Source: Mycobacterium sp. Root265
Lineage (GTDB): Bacteria > Actinomycetota > Actinomycetes > Mycobacteriales > Mycobacteriaceae
Reading direction: 5' to 3'
DNA: 64,000 nt
Assembly (NCBI RefSeq): GCF_001428895.1
Contig: NZ_LMJA01000008.1
Location: 43,349-107,348, forward strand
The notes under the pieces are model-generated. The model saw only the letters and a program-made list of their open reading frames with translations, had not been told where the DNA came from and searched no databases. Positions 16,564-24,488 of this stretch are shown here, piece after piece. Numbering within the stretch: the first letter of the stretch is position 1; every line of letters begins with the position of its first letter. The position numbers and the translations under genes are program-made.

Positions 16564-18318
16564 ATGATTCAGGAACATCGTTACGACGTCGTCATCGTCG
16601 GCGCCGGCGGCGCGGGTATGCGCGCAGCCGTCGAGGCCGGACCGCGGGCACGCACCGCCGTACTGACCAAGCTGTACCCGACCCGTAGCCATACCGGCGC
16701 GGCCCAGGGCGGCATGTGCGCCGCACTGGCCAACGTCGAAGAGGACAACTGGGAGTGGCACACCTTCGACACCGTCAAGGGCGGCGACTATCTCGCCGAC
16801 CAGGACGCGGTCGAGATCATGTGCAAGGAAGCCATCGACGCGGTCTACGACCTGGAGAAGATGGGGATGCCGTTCAACCGCACCCCCGAGGGCCGTATCG
16901 ACCAGCGCCGCTTCGGCGGGCACACCCGCGACCACGGGAAGGCCCCGGTGCGCCGGGCCTGCTACGCCGCCGACCGCACCGGTCACATGATCCTGCAGAC
17001 GCTGTACCAAAACTGCGTCAAGCACGACGTGGAGTTCTTCAACGAGTTCTACGCCCTCGACATCTCGCTGACCGACACCCCCGGCGGCCCGGTGGCGACC
17101 GGCGTCATCGCCTACGAGCTCGCCACCGGTGACATCCACATCTTCCACGCCAAGTCGATCGTCTTCGCCACCGGCGGTTCGGGCCGGATGTACAAGACCA
17201 CTTCCAATGCGCACACCCTGACCGGCGACGGCCTGGGCATCATCTTCCGCAAGGGACTTCCCTTGGAGGACATGGAATTCCACCAGTTCCACCCGACAGG
17301 TCTGGCCGGGCTGGGGATCCTGATCTCCGAGGCGGTGCGCGGTGAGGGCGGCCGGCTGCTCAACGGCGAGGGTGAGCGCTTCATGGAGCGTTACGCGCCG
17401 ACGATCGTCGACCTGGCCCCGCGTGACATCGTGGCCCGCTCGATGGTGCTCGAGGTGCTCGAAGGCCGCGGCGCCGGACCCAACAAGGACTACGTCTACA
17501 TCGACGTGCGTCACCTCGGTGCCGACGTCCTGGAAGCCAAGCTGCCCGACATCACCGAGTTCGCCCGGACCTACCTGGGCGTGGACCCCGTCACCGAACT
17601 GGTGCCCGTCTACCCGACGTGCCACTACGTGATGGGCGGCATCCCGACCAACGTCAACGGTCAGGTGCTGCGCGACAACAACAACATCATCCCGGGCCTG
17701 TACGCCGCCGGCGAATGTGCGTGTGTGTCGGTGCACGGCTCCAACCGGTTGGGCACCAACTCGCTGCTGGACATCAACGTCTTCGGCCGCCGGGCAGGTA
17801 TCGCCGCCGCCGAGTACGCGCTGAACCACAACCACGTCGACCTGCCGGAGAACCCGGCCGGCATGGTCGTCGAGTGGGTCGGCGACATCCTCTCCGAGCA
17901 CGGCAACGAACGCGTCGCCGACATCCGCACGTCGTTGCAGCAGTCGATGGACAACAACGCCGCGGTGTTCCGCACCGAGGAGACGCTGAAGCAGGCGCTC
18001 ACCGACATCCACGCCCTCAAGGAGCGGTACGCACGGATCACCGTGCAGGACAAGGGCAAGCGCTACAACAGTGACCTGCTGGAGGCCATCGAGCTCGGCT
18101 TCCTGCTGGAACTGGCCGAGGTCACCGTCGTCGGCGCGCTGAACCGCAAGGAATCCCGCGGCGGGCACGCCCGGGAGGACTACCCCAACCGCGACGACAC
18201 CAACTACATGCGCCACACCATGGCCTACAAGGACGGACCGGATCTGATCTCGGACATCCGGTTGGACTACAAGCCGGTGGTGCAGACCCGCTACGAGCCG
18301 ATGGAACGGAAGTACTGA
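16564..18318 (+). CDS. sdhA: Succinate dehydrogenase flavoprotein subunit
   Basis: 584 residues. VVIVGAGGAGMRAAVEAG is the FAD-binding motif; TRSHTGAAQGGMCAAL carries the histidine that covalently binds FAD; RRFGGHTRDHGKAPVRRACYAADRTG and HQFHPTGL are substrate-binding parts, and HGSNRLGTNSLLD and the RGGHAREDYP-type C-terminal motif (SRGGHAREDYPNRDD) complete the family. Oxidises succinate to fumarate in the TCA cycle and respiratory chain. Separated from sdhD by 40 bp with a GAGTAAGGA ribosome-binding region, and followed one base later by sdhB. Confidence 0.97.
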   Translation: MIQEHRYDVVIVGAGGAGMRAAVEAGPRARTAVLTKLYPTRSHTGAAQGGMCAALANVEEDNWEWHTFDTVKGGDYLADQDAVEIMCKEAIDAVYDLEKMGMPFNRTPEGRIDQRRFGGHTRDHGKAPVRRACYAADRTGHMILQTLYQNCVKHDVEFFNEFYALDISLTDTPGGPVATGVIAYELATGDIHIFHAKSIVFATGGSGRMYKTTSNAHTLTGDGLGIIFRKGLPLEDMEFHQFHPTGLAGLGILISEAVRGEGGRLLNGEGERFMERYAPTIVDLAPRDIVARSMVLEVLEGRGAGPNKDYVYIDVRHLGADVLEAKLPDITEFARTYLGVDPVTELVPVYPTCHYVMGGIPTNVNGQVLRDNNNIIPGLYAAGECACVSVHGSNRLGTNSLLDINVFGRRAGIAAAEYALNHNHVDLPENPAGMVVEWVGDILSEHGNERVADIRTSLQQSMDNNAAVFRTEETLKQALTDIHALKERYARITVQDKGKRYNSDLLEAIELGFLLELAEVTVVGALNRKESRGGHAREDYPNRDDTNYMRHTMAYKDGPDLISDIRLDYKPVVQTRYEPMERKY

Positions 18319-18319
18319 C

Positions 18320-19105
18320 ATGACTGCTTCGGTCATCGAAAAGCCCGAAACCGGCGGCCCGGACCTTCCGCCCGTGCCCGACGGCGCGGTCATGGTCACC
18401 CTCAAGATCGCCCGGTTCAACCCGGACAGTCCCGACGACGCCGGCTACCAGAGCTACCGGGTCCCGTGTCTGCCCTCGGACCGTCTGCTCAACCTGCTGC
18501 ACTACGCGAAGTGGTACCTGGACGGCACGCTGACCTTCCGCCGTTCCTGCGCGCACGGCGTGTGCGGATCCGATGCCATGCGCATCAACGGGGTGAACCG
18601 GCTGGCGTGCAAGGTGCTGATGCGCGACCTGCTGCCCAAGAAGGCCTCCAAGCCGCTGACCATCACGATCGAACCGATCCGCGGCCTGCCCGTGGAGAAG
18701 GACCTCGTGGTGAACATGGAGCCGTTCTTCGACGCCTACCGCGCGGTCAAGCCGTTCCTGATCGCCAGCGGCAACGCTCCCACCAAGGAGCGCATCCAGA
18801 GCGCCACCGACCGGGCCCGCTACGACGACACCACCAAGTGCATCCTGTGCGCCTGCTGCACCACGTCGTGCCCTGTCTACTGGAGTGAAGGGTCGTACTT
18901 CGGGCCCGCCGCGATCGTCAACGCGCACCGGTTCATCTTCGATTCGCGCGACGAGGGCGCCGCCGAGCGCCTCGACATCCTCAACGAGGTCGACGGGGTG
19001 TGGCGTTGCCGCACCACGTTCAACTGCACCGAGGCCTGCCCGCGTGGCATCCAGGTGACCCAGGCGATCCAAGAGGTCAAACGCGCCTTGATGTTCGCGC
19101 GCTGA
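18320..19105 (+). CDS. sdhB: Succinate dehydrogenase iron-sulfur subunit
   Basis: 261 residues. The 2Fe-2S ligands are in SCAHGVCGSDAMRING (about residues 74-89), the 4Fe-4S and 3Fe-4S ligands in CILCACCTTSCPVYW (about 174-188) and CRTTFNCTEACPRGIQ (about 232-247). It transfers electrons from SdhA-FAD to the quinone site in SdhCD. The start lies one base after the sdhA stop. Transcription is likely ended by the hairpin at 19117-19173, which lies 11 bp after the stop. Confidence 0.97.
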   Translation: MTASVIEKPETGGPDLPPVPDGAVMVTLKIARFNPDSPDDAGYQSYRVPCLPSDRLLNLLHYAKWYLDGTLTFRRSCAHGVCGSDAMRINGVNRLACKVLMRDLLPKKASKPLTITIEPIRGLPVEKDLVVNMEPFFDAYRAVKPFLIASGNAPTKERIQSATDRARYDDTTKCILCACCTTSCPVYWSEGSYFGPAAIVNAHRFIFDSRDEGAAERLDILNEVDGVWRCRTTFNCTEACPRGIQVTQAIQEVKRALMFAR

Positions 19106-19116
19106 TTCCCTTCCGC

Positions 19117-19173
19117 CGAACGTGAACTAGATCGCGAGATTTCGTAGATTTCTCGCGATCTTCTTCACGTTGG
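19117..19173. repeat. 57-bp hairpin repeat, left copy (family CGAACGTGAA)
   Basis: CGAACGTGAA - 37 nt - TTCACGTTGG. Internally AACGTGAA, AGATCGCGAGA, TCTCGCGATCT and TTCACGTT form a near-perfect inverted repeat with an 11-nt loop. It sits between the convergent sdhB and DUF559 genes and encodes the last 15 or so residues of the DUF559 protein (from PNVKK to the stop). A right copy in the same orientation and of the same length is at 20070-20126; by hand alignment 42 of 57 positions agree. Confidence 0.8.
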
Positions 19174-20053
19174 GCAGGGGTTCGGGTGCGCCTGCCGCGT
19201 CCAGTTCCGCGCGGACTCGCCGGATGATCGTCGGCTGCCGGTATCTCAACAGGTCAGCGCCGACCCGGACGATGCGCCAGCCCAGTTCGCGATACGTCGC
19301 ATCCTGTTCGATGTCGAGGGTGCGCTGTCGCGGATCGGTCCAGTGCTGGAAGCCGTCGTACTGCACCCCGACCTTCCATTCGGGCCAGCCCATGTCGAGG
19401 CGGCCGACGATGCACCCGTGATCGATGACCTTGATCTGGGTCTGCGACGGCCGCATATGTGCACTCGTCAGTACCAGGCGAAGCCGCGTCTCCTGGGGTG
19501 ATTCGGCGCCCTCGTCGGCCAGGTCCAATACCTGACGCAACTGCACCAGCCCACGCATACCGCGGTGGCCATCGACCAGCGTCGTCACGTCGGCCAACGT
19601 CAGGTCCGTCGCCTCCAGCAGCGCGTCCACCCGCATCACGGCCAGTACGATTCCGCGCCGGCGCCCCAGGTCGAAGGCGGTCCGGGCCGGTGTAGTCGTC
19701 CGGATCCCATCGACCACGCAGATCTCGGCGTCGACCAGCACGTCACTGTGCAGAAGAATTCCGGCAGCCTTGTGCCGGCTGTCTTGGTTGATCTCGGCGG
19801 GCAATGCCGGGTCGATCCATTTCGCGCCGTGGAGCGCAGCTGCCGAAAGTCCGGCCACGACACCGCGCCCGCCTGACCACAGCCATGCGGCTTTCGCTTT
19901 ATCGGTCGGGGTCAGCACCGAGCCCCGCGGGGCGTAGACATCGCGGTGCAGCATGTCGTAGCAGGTGTTCAGTTGATGGCGGGTGACAGTACCCGCGGCC
20001 AGCGCCGCGCTTCCCAAAAGGAGCATGTGGAGTTGGACGCAGCGCAGCGGCAC
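19127..20053 (-). CDS. DUF559 nuclease-fold protein (AbiEi-like N-terminus, PD-(D/E)xK-like C-terminus)
   Basis: 308 residues from a GTG at 20053 preceded by AGGTGGA; an alternative ATG lies at 20026. The N-terminal third (LLLGSAALAAGTVTRHQLNT) resembles the winged-helix domain of AbiEi-like antitoxin/DUF559 proteins. The C-terminal part has a Vsr-like restriction-nuclease core: ESPQETRLRLVL, then GRLDMGWPEWKVGVQYDGFQHW with D...E-x-K spacing, then RELGWRIVRVGADLL. Such genes are abundant and scattered in mycobacteria, with unknown function. Here the gene is bracketed by two direct copies of a 57-bp hairpin repeat, and it replaces other material found between sdhB and sigJ in M. tuberculosis, which suggests mobility. 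Confidence 0.8.
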   Translation of the reverse strand: MPLRCVQLHMLLLGSAALAAGTVTRHQLNTCYDMLHRDVYAPRGSVLTPTDKAKAAWLWSGGRGVVAGLSAAALHGAKWIDPALPAEINQDSRHKAAGILLHSDVLVDAEICVVDGIRTTTPARTAFDLGRRRGIVLAVMRVDALLEATDLTLADVTTLVDGHRGMRGLVQLRQVLDLADEGAESPQETRLRLVLTSAHMRPSQTQIKVIDHGCIVGRLDMGWPEWKVGVQYDGFQHWTDPRQRTLDIEQDATYRELGWRIVRVGADLLRYRQPTIIRRVRAELDAAGAPEPLPNVKKIARNLRNLAI

Positions 20054-20069
20054 GCGGTTCCACCTGCGT

Positions 20070-20126
20070 CGAACGTGAAGTCGTTCGCGAGATTCCGGTC
20101 AAAGTGCCCGATCTACTTCACGTTCG
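20070..20126. repeat. 57-bp hairpin repeat, right copy (family CGAACGTGAA)
   Basis: CGAACGTGAA - 37 nt - TTCACGTTCG, same orientation and length as the copy at 19117. The outer arms extend to a perfect 17-bp inverted repeat, TGCGTCGAACGTGAAGT (20065-20081) with ACTTCACGTTCGACGCA (20115-20131). It carries the stop codon and last codons (SNVK) of the AI-2E-type gene and lies upstream of the DUF559 start, so it may also terminate the AI-2E transcript. Confidence 0.8.
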
Positions 20127-21285
20127 ACGCATCCTCGGCGGGTGCGGCGTCCGCTTCGGGTTCTGATTCGAATTGCAGATCAAGCTCGGGTTGGGGTTCG
20201 GGTTCGTTCTCCCGGGTCCGCTCGGCGACCTGCTCGTCGTAGTAGCGGATGATGACCGCCACCGCCGCGGCCACCGGGACGGCCAGGAAAGCGCCGATCA
20301 CACCGAACGTGGACGCGCCCAGCGTGACGGCCAGCAGCACGATCACCGCGTGCAGGTTCATCGACTTGGACTGCAGCCAGGGCTGCAGCACGTTGCCCTC
20401 CAGCTGCTGCACCGCGACGATGATGCCCAGCACGATCAGGGCGACGATGGGGCCGTTGGCGACCAGCGCGATCAACACCGCAAGACCGCCGGCGACGAAC
20501 GCACCGACGATCGGGACGAAACCACCGATGAAGGTGACGATGGCCAACGCGTAGGCCAGCGGCACCCCGAGGACCACCAGCCCGATCCCGATGAGCACGG
20601 CGTCGACGAAACTGACCAGCGCCTGGGTGCGGATGAAGCCGCCGAGCGTCGACCAGATGCGTTGCAGCACCTCGGCCAGGTGCGGTGCGGAAGGGTGCCC
20701 GACGGAGCGCCGCAACCACGGGATGAACTGCGGCCCGTCCTTGAGCAGAAAGAACACCACGACGATGGTCGTGAAGACCGTCACCAGCGCCGATGTTGCC
20801 GCGCCCACCCCGGTGAACACGCCCGAGGCGATCTGGGAGCTGCTCGAGTTCAGTTGGTCGTTGATCGCGGTGACGGCCGAATCGAGCTGCGCCTGACTGA
20901 TGTTCAGCGGCGGCCCGCCCAGCCAGTCGCGGACTTGCACCACACCGGCGGTCGCCTGCTCGGCCAGTTCGGTGGACTGCTCCACGATGGCAGGCGCCAC
21001 CGCGGCGATCAGGCCGCCGATCACGGCCAAGCCGACCAGCAGCATGATCAGCGCCGCCGCGGCCGGCGGCAACCCCTTGGACCGCATCCACCGCACCGGC
21101 GGCCACAGCACCGTGCACAGCACCACCGCCAGTGCGACGGGCAGGATGATCACCCATGTCTCGCCGACGACCCAGGCGAGAATCCACAGCAGCGCGGACA
21201 CCGCGACGATCTGCACCGAGACCGTGGCGGCGGATCGAAGATGCGTCCCGAATACCGAGCCACGGCTCGGCGCTATGTCAGTCAC
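20113..21285 (-). CDS. AI-2E family transporter (DUF20 permease)
   Basis: 390 residues from a GTG at 21285, preceded by GAGAGGGAAG; a longer reading frame exists but has no ribosome-binding site and overlaps the promoter of the next gene. About eight hydrophobic segments, with the family's central soluble stretch (AEQATAGVVQVRDWL, then LNISQAQLDSAVTAINDQL) and conserved GGFVPIVGAFVAGGLAVLIAL and AVQQLEGNVLQPWL motifs. The C-terminus is very acidic (EPEPQPELDLQFESEPEADA). Members export or exchange small molecules or ions; the name comes from TqsA and does not imply AI-2 here. The last codons lie in the right hairpin repeat. Confidence 0.85.
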   Translation of the reverse strand: MTDIAPSRGSVFGTHLRSAATVSVQIVAVSALLWILAWVVGETWVIILPVALAVVLCTVLWPPVRWMRSKGLPPAAAALIMLLVGLAVIGGLIAAVAPAIVEQSTELAEQATAGVVQVRDWLGGPPLNISQAQLDSAVTAINDQLNSSSSQIASGVFTGVGAATSALVTVFTTIVVVFFLLKDGPQFIPWLRRSVGHPSAPHLAEVLQRIWSTLGGFIRTQALVSFVDAVLIGIGLVVLGVPLAYALAIVTFIGGFVPIVGAFVAGGLAVLIALVANGPIVALIVLGIIVAVQQLEGNVLQPWLQSKSMNLHAVIVLLAVTLGASTFGVIGAFLAVPVAAAVAVIIRYYDEQVAERTRENEPEPQPELDLQFESEPEADAAPAEDASNVK

Positions 21286-21329
21286 GCTTCCCTCTCTACC
21301 CGCCGACGGCCGGTTCGAACGACTTCTGG

Positions 21330-21356
21330 TGTCACAATCTCGCAGGCTGCCTCGTC
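21330..21356 (+). promoter_or_regulatory. ECF41 (SigJ) target promoter
   Basis: TGTCACA (21330-21336), 16 bp, CGTC (21353-21356). As I recall it, this is exactly the published ECF41 consensus. It ends 8 bp before the ATG of the carboxymuconolactone-decarboxylase-like gene, so that gene would be leaderless. The ECF41-type SigJ gene is its convergent neighbour. Confidence 0.78.
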
Positions 21357-21364
21357 TCACCGGT

Positions 21365-21940
21365 ATGACCACGAGAATCGCTCCGCTAGCCCCCAACGAT
21401 GCCGGCCTGTTGACCCGGATGATGTACCGCTACGCCAAGCGGCGGTTCGGTGAGGTGCCCGAGCCGTTCGCCGTCGCGGCCCATCACCCGCGCCTGCTGA
21501 TCGCCAACGGTGTGCACGAGACGCTGCTGCAGGCCGGATCGAAGAAACTGCCGACCAGCGTCCGCGAGCTCGCCGTGTTCTGGACCGCCCGCACCGTCGG
21601 CTGCTCCTGGTGCGTGGACTTCGGCGCCATGCTGCAGCGGCTCGACGGCCTCGACGTCGACCGGCTCAAACACATCGACGACTACGCGACGTCGGCGTCG
21701 TTCAGCGATGACGAGCGCGCCGCGATCGGCTACGCCGACGCCATGACCACCGACCCGCACGCCGTGACCGACGAGCAGGTGGCCGATCTGCGGCGGCGGT
21801 TCGGTGATGACGGCGTGATCGAGCTGACGTATCAGATCGGGGTGGAGAACATGCGGGCCCGGATGTACTCGGCGCTGGGCATCACCGAGCAGGGCTTCAG
21901 CTCCGGGGACGCCTGCCGGGTGCCGTGGGCGACTGACTAA
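21365..21940 (+). CDS. Carboxymuconolactone decarboxylase/AhpD-like protein
   Basis: 191 residues. The core TSVRELAVFWTARTVGCSWCVDFGAMLQR has the CxxC redox pair of AhpD-like members of the CMD family (residues about 79-82), followed by helices ending in LTYQIGVENMRARMYSALGI. Likely a small oxidoreductase or peroxidase acting in stress defence. CMD proteins are among the classic partners of ECF41 sigma factors, and this gene has a perfect ECF41 promoter upstream and overlaps the sigJ 3' end by 4 bp (convergent). The ATG at 21365 is very close to the predicted transcription start. Confidence 0.85.
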   Translation: MTTRIAPLAPNDAGLLTRMMYRYAKRRFGEVPEPFAVAAHHPRLLIANGVHETLLQAGSKKLPTSVRELAVFWTARTVGCSWCVDFGAMLQRLDGLDVDRLKHIDDYATSASFSDDERAAIGYADAMTTDPHAVTDEQVADLRRRFGDDGVIELTYQIGVENMRARMYSALGITEQGFSSGDACRVPWATD

Positions 21941-22836
21941 CTGCGCAGCGGAGACGCGGTGAACTTGTCCGGGTTCGCGATATCCCATACCGCGCAGACT
22001 TTTCCGTCCCGGATTGTCATCGCGGTGATCCGCGGCATCAGCTCGGGGTAACCGTCGACGGCGGCGGCCCCCGGCGTGTAGGCGCCGAGCTGGCCGTTGA
22101 TCAGGGCGAGCTGATTGCCCGCGAGCCAGTTCGGCCCGTACCGGGCGGCCAGCCCGAACAGGAACCGCGCCACCTTGTCCGGGCCGTGGATGACGCGCGC
22201 CGCCGTGGGCGCCCGGCGATTGGAGTCGCCGGTGAACGTCACATCCGGATGCAGCAGCCGGACGACGGCATCCAGGTTCCCTTCCGCCAGTGCGGCCATC
22301 AACAAGCCGGCCGCCTCGTTGTGGGTGTCATCGGAGGCCGAGGGCGCGGCGTGCTCCACGGCGCGGCGCGCCCGCGATGCCAGCTGGCGAGCGGCGGCGG
22401 CGCTGACGTCGAGCACGTCGGCGATGTCACCGAACGGGACGCCGAAACCGTCGTGGAGCACGAAGGCCACCCGCTGATCCGGGGTCAGCCTTTCCAGCAC
22501 CACCATCGCCGCGAACCGGGCGTCCTCGCCCGCCACGACGGCCGCCAGCGGATCGTCACGCTCGAAGCCGGTCACCACCGGCTCGGGCAGCCACTCCCCC
22601 ACATAGGTCTCGCGCCGGTGGCTGGCCGAACGCAGCCGGTCCAGTCCCAGCCGGCTCACCACCGTGGTCAGCCAGGCACGCAGATCGACGATGTCGTCGC
22701 CGGCGCCGCGCCACCGCAGCCAGGCATCCTGCACGATGTCTTCGGCATCGGCGTAGGTCCCGGTGAGCCGATAGCCGACGGCCAGCAGATGCGGTCGCAG
22801 CTCCTCGAATTCTCCGGTCCGGGCGCTCGCGGTCAT
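21937..22836 (-). CDS. sigJ: ECF41 sigma factor with C-terminal SnoaL-like domain (SigJ)
   Basis: 299 residues. Sigma region 2 is at residues about 10-75 (LLAVGYRLTGTYADAEDIVQDAWLR read in parts), and region 4 at about 110-165 (LTPDQRVAFVLHDGFGVPFGDIADVLDVSAAAARQLASRAR). The ECF41 linker signature WLPEPV lies between them. The C-terminal 120 residues form an NTF2/SnoaL-like fused domain ending in VWDIANPDKF, which in ECF41 factors modulates activity in place of an anti-sigma factor. Located where M. tuberculosis has sigJ (Rv3328c). The convergent CMD-like gene is the likely direct target. Confidence 0.9.
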   Translation of the reverse strand: MTASARTGEFEELRPHLLAVGYRLTGTYADAEDIVQDAWLRWRGAGDDIVDLRAWLTTVVSRLGLDRLRSASHRRETYVGEWLPEPVVTGFERDDPLAAVVAGEDARFAAMVVLERLTPDQRVAFVLHDGFGVPFGDIADVLDVSAAAARQLASRARRAVEHAAPSASDDTHNEAAGLLMAALAEGNLDAVVRLLHPDVTFTGDSNRRAPTAARVIHGPDKVARFLFGLAARYGPNWLAGNQLALINGQLGAYTPGAAAVDGYPELMPRITAMTIRDGKVCAVWDIANPDKFTASPLRS

Positions 22837-22931
22837 ACGCCGAGTCTAGGACCGCCGCGGACGGGCCCAAAGAAGCGATTCCGTCGTCGTGTTACCTCAA
22901 AGAAAACCTTTTCGTCGTATCTGCACGCACC

Positions 22932-22946
22932 AACGACGGAAACCGT
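22932..22946 (+). promoter_or_regulatory. Promoter-proximal motif of the permease, shared with the Lrp gene
   Basis: AACGACGGAAACCGT lies directly upstream of a TATATT -10 box (22946-22951) and the leaderless ATG at 22959. The Lrp gene has AACGACGGATTCCGT at nearly the same distance from its ATG; 13 of 15 bases match. Both contain an ACGG...CCGT inverted core. Candidate common operator. Confidence 0.5.
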
Positions 22947-22958
22947 ATATTTCTGCAA

Positions 22959-24467
22959 ATGGCAATTGCGGAACAGCCGGCACCAGTGACCACCGACAAG
23001 GGTCTGCAAGCCGGCGCGCTCGGTCTGGTCGGCAATGTGGTGATCGGACTCGCCGCGGTGGCGCCGGCGTACAGCCTGGCCGCCACGTTGGGCTATGTGG
23101 TGCTCAACGTCGGAGACAAGGCACCGGCGATGTTCGTGCTGGCCTTCATCCCGATGCTGCTGGTCGCGTTCGCCTACAAGGAGTTGTCCCAGGACACCCC
23201 GGACTGCGGAACGACATTCACCTGGGCCACCAAGGCATTCGGACCCTGGATCGGCTGGATCGGCGGGTGGGGCCTGGCGGTATCGGCGATCATCGTGCTG
23301 GCCAACGTCGCCGAGATCGCCGCGGTGTATCTCTTCAAGTTCCTCGGCCAGGACGCACTGGCCGAGAACCTCTGGGCCAAGGTGGCTCTCGGTTCGTTCT
23401 TCATCATCTCGATGACCTTGGTGAGCGCGCGCGGGGTCTCGGTGTCGGAGAAGATGCAGAACGTCCTGATCGCCATCCAGTTCGGCGTGTTGGTCATCGC
23501 CAGCATCTGGGCGTTGATCCGGGTGTTCAGCGGCACCGCGGGCGCCCAGGCCGTCAGCCCGCAACTGTCCTGGCTCTGGCCGTCCGGCCTGGATGTGTCG
23601 TCGATCGCGGCGGCGATCATCCTCTGCGTCTTCATCTACTGGGGCTGGGACGCCTGCCTCGCCGTCGGCGAAGAGACCAAGAACCCCGGCAAGACGCCCG
23701 GCATCGCCGCGGTCATCACGACGCTGATCCTGGTCTGCACGTATGTGTTGGTGGCCTACGCGGTGCAGTCGTTCTCCGGTTTCAGCGTGGTGGGGATCGG
23801 CCTCAACAACCCCAACAACACCGATGACGTGCTGACGGTGCTCGGCGGGCCGGTGGGCGGACCGATCCTGGCGTCGCTGCTGCTGCTCACCGTGTCGGTG
23901 TCGGCGCTGTCGTCCACCCAGACCACCATCCTGCCGACCGCCCGCGGCACGCTGTCGATGGCGGTGTACGAGGCGCTGCCCAAGCGCTTCGCCAGCGTCC
24001 ACCCCAAGTACATGACGCCCGCGTTCGGCACCATCGTGATGGGTTGCATGGCGCTGTTCTTCTACCTGGTGCTGACGTTCCTCTCCGAGAACGCACTCGC
24101 CGACTCGGTGGCCTCGCTGGGCCTGGCGGTGGCGTTCTACTACGGCATCACCGCTTTCGCCTGCGTCTGGTACTTCCGCAGGACACTGTTCTCTTCGGCC
24201 CGAAACCTGTTCTTCCGGGGCATCTTCCCGCTGCTGGGCGGGCTGGCGATGGCGGTGGCCTTCGGCATCAGCGCCAAGGACATGATGGCGCCGGACTACG
24301 GCTACACCGCCTTCGGACCCATCGGCGGCGTGTTCGTGCTCGGCGTCGGCATGCTGGTGCTCGGCATTCCGCTGATGCTGGCGTGCTTCGCCGTCGGCAC
24401 CAAGCGCTTCTTCCGCGGCGAGACACTCAACGCCGGTACCGAAGTCAAAGTCCCCGATGTGTACTGA
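22959..24467 (+). CDS. APC-family amino acid/polyamine permease
   Basis: 502 residues with about 12 to 14 hydrophobic segments. The N-terminal LGLVGNVVIGLAAVAPAYSLAATLGYVV is the APC helix 1 with its substrate-binding unwound glycine region, and TPDCGTTFTWATKAFGPWIGWIGGWGL is the conserved helix 3 region. Takes up an amino acid or amine by cation symport. It starts a module with a universal stress protein, aldehyde dehydrogenase, Lrp regulator and class III aminotransferase, all pointing to catabolism of an amine such as putrescine or GABA. TATATT precedes the ATG by seven bases, indicating a leaderless mRNA. Confidence 0.88.
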   Translation: MAIAEQPAPVTTDKGLQAGALGLVGNVVIGLAAVAPAYSLAATLGYVVLNVGDKAPAMFVLAFIPMLLVAFAYKELSQDTPDCGTTFTWATKAFGPWIGWIGGWGLAVSAIIVLANVAEIAAVYLFKFLGQDALAENLWAKVALGSFFIISMTLVSARGVSVSEKMQNVLIAIQFGVLVIASIWALIRVFSGTAGAQAVSPQLSWLWPSGLDVSSIAAAIILCVFIYWGWDACLAVGEETKNPGKTPGIAAVITTLILVCTYVLVAYAVQSFSGFSVVGIGLNNPNNTDDVLTVLGGPVGGPILASLLLLTVSVSALSSTQTTILPTARGTLSMAVYEALPKRFASVHPKYMTPAFGTIVMGCMALFFYLVLTFLSENALADSVASLGLAVAFYYGITAFACVWYFRRTLFSSARNLFFRGIFPLLGGLAMAVAFGISAKDMMAPDYGYTAFGPIGGVFVLGVGMLVLGIPLMLACFAVGTKRFFRGETLNAGTEVKVPDVY

Positions 24468-24488
24468 TACGAAAGAACAGGCTGCACA

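Noticed and set aside
16471-18420. 649-codon open frame antisense to sdhA
   Set aside because: sdhA is unequivocal; the antisense product is Val/Asp/Gly/His-rich and without motif.
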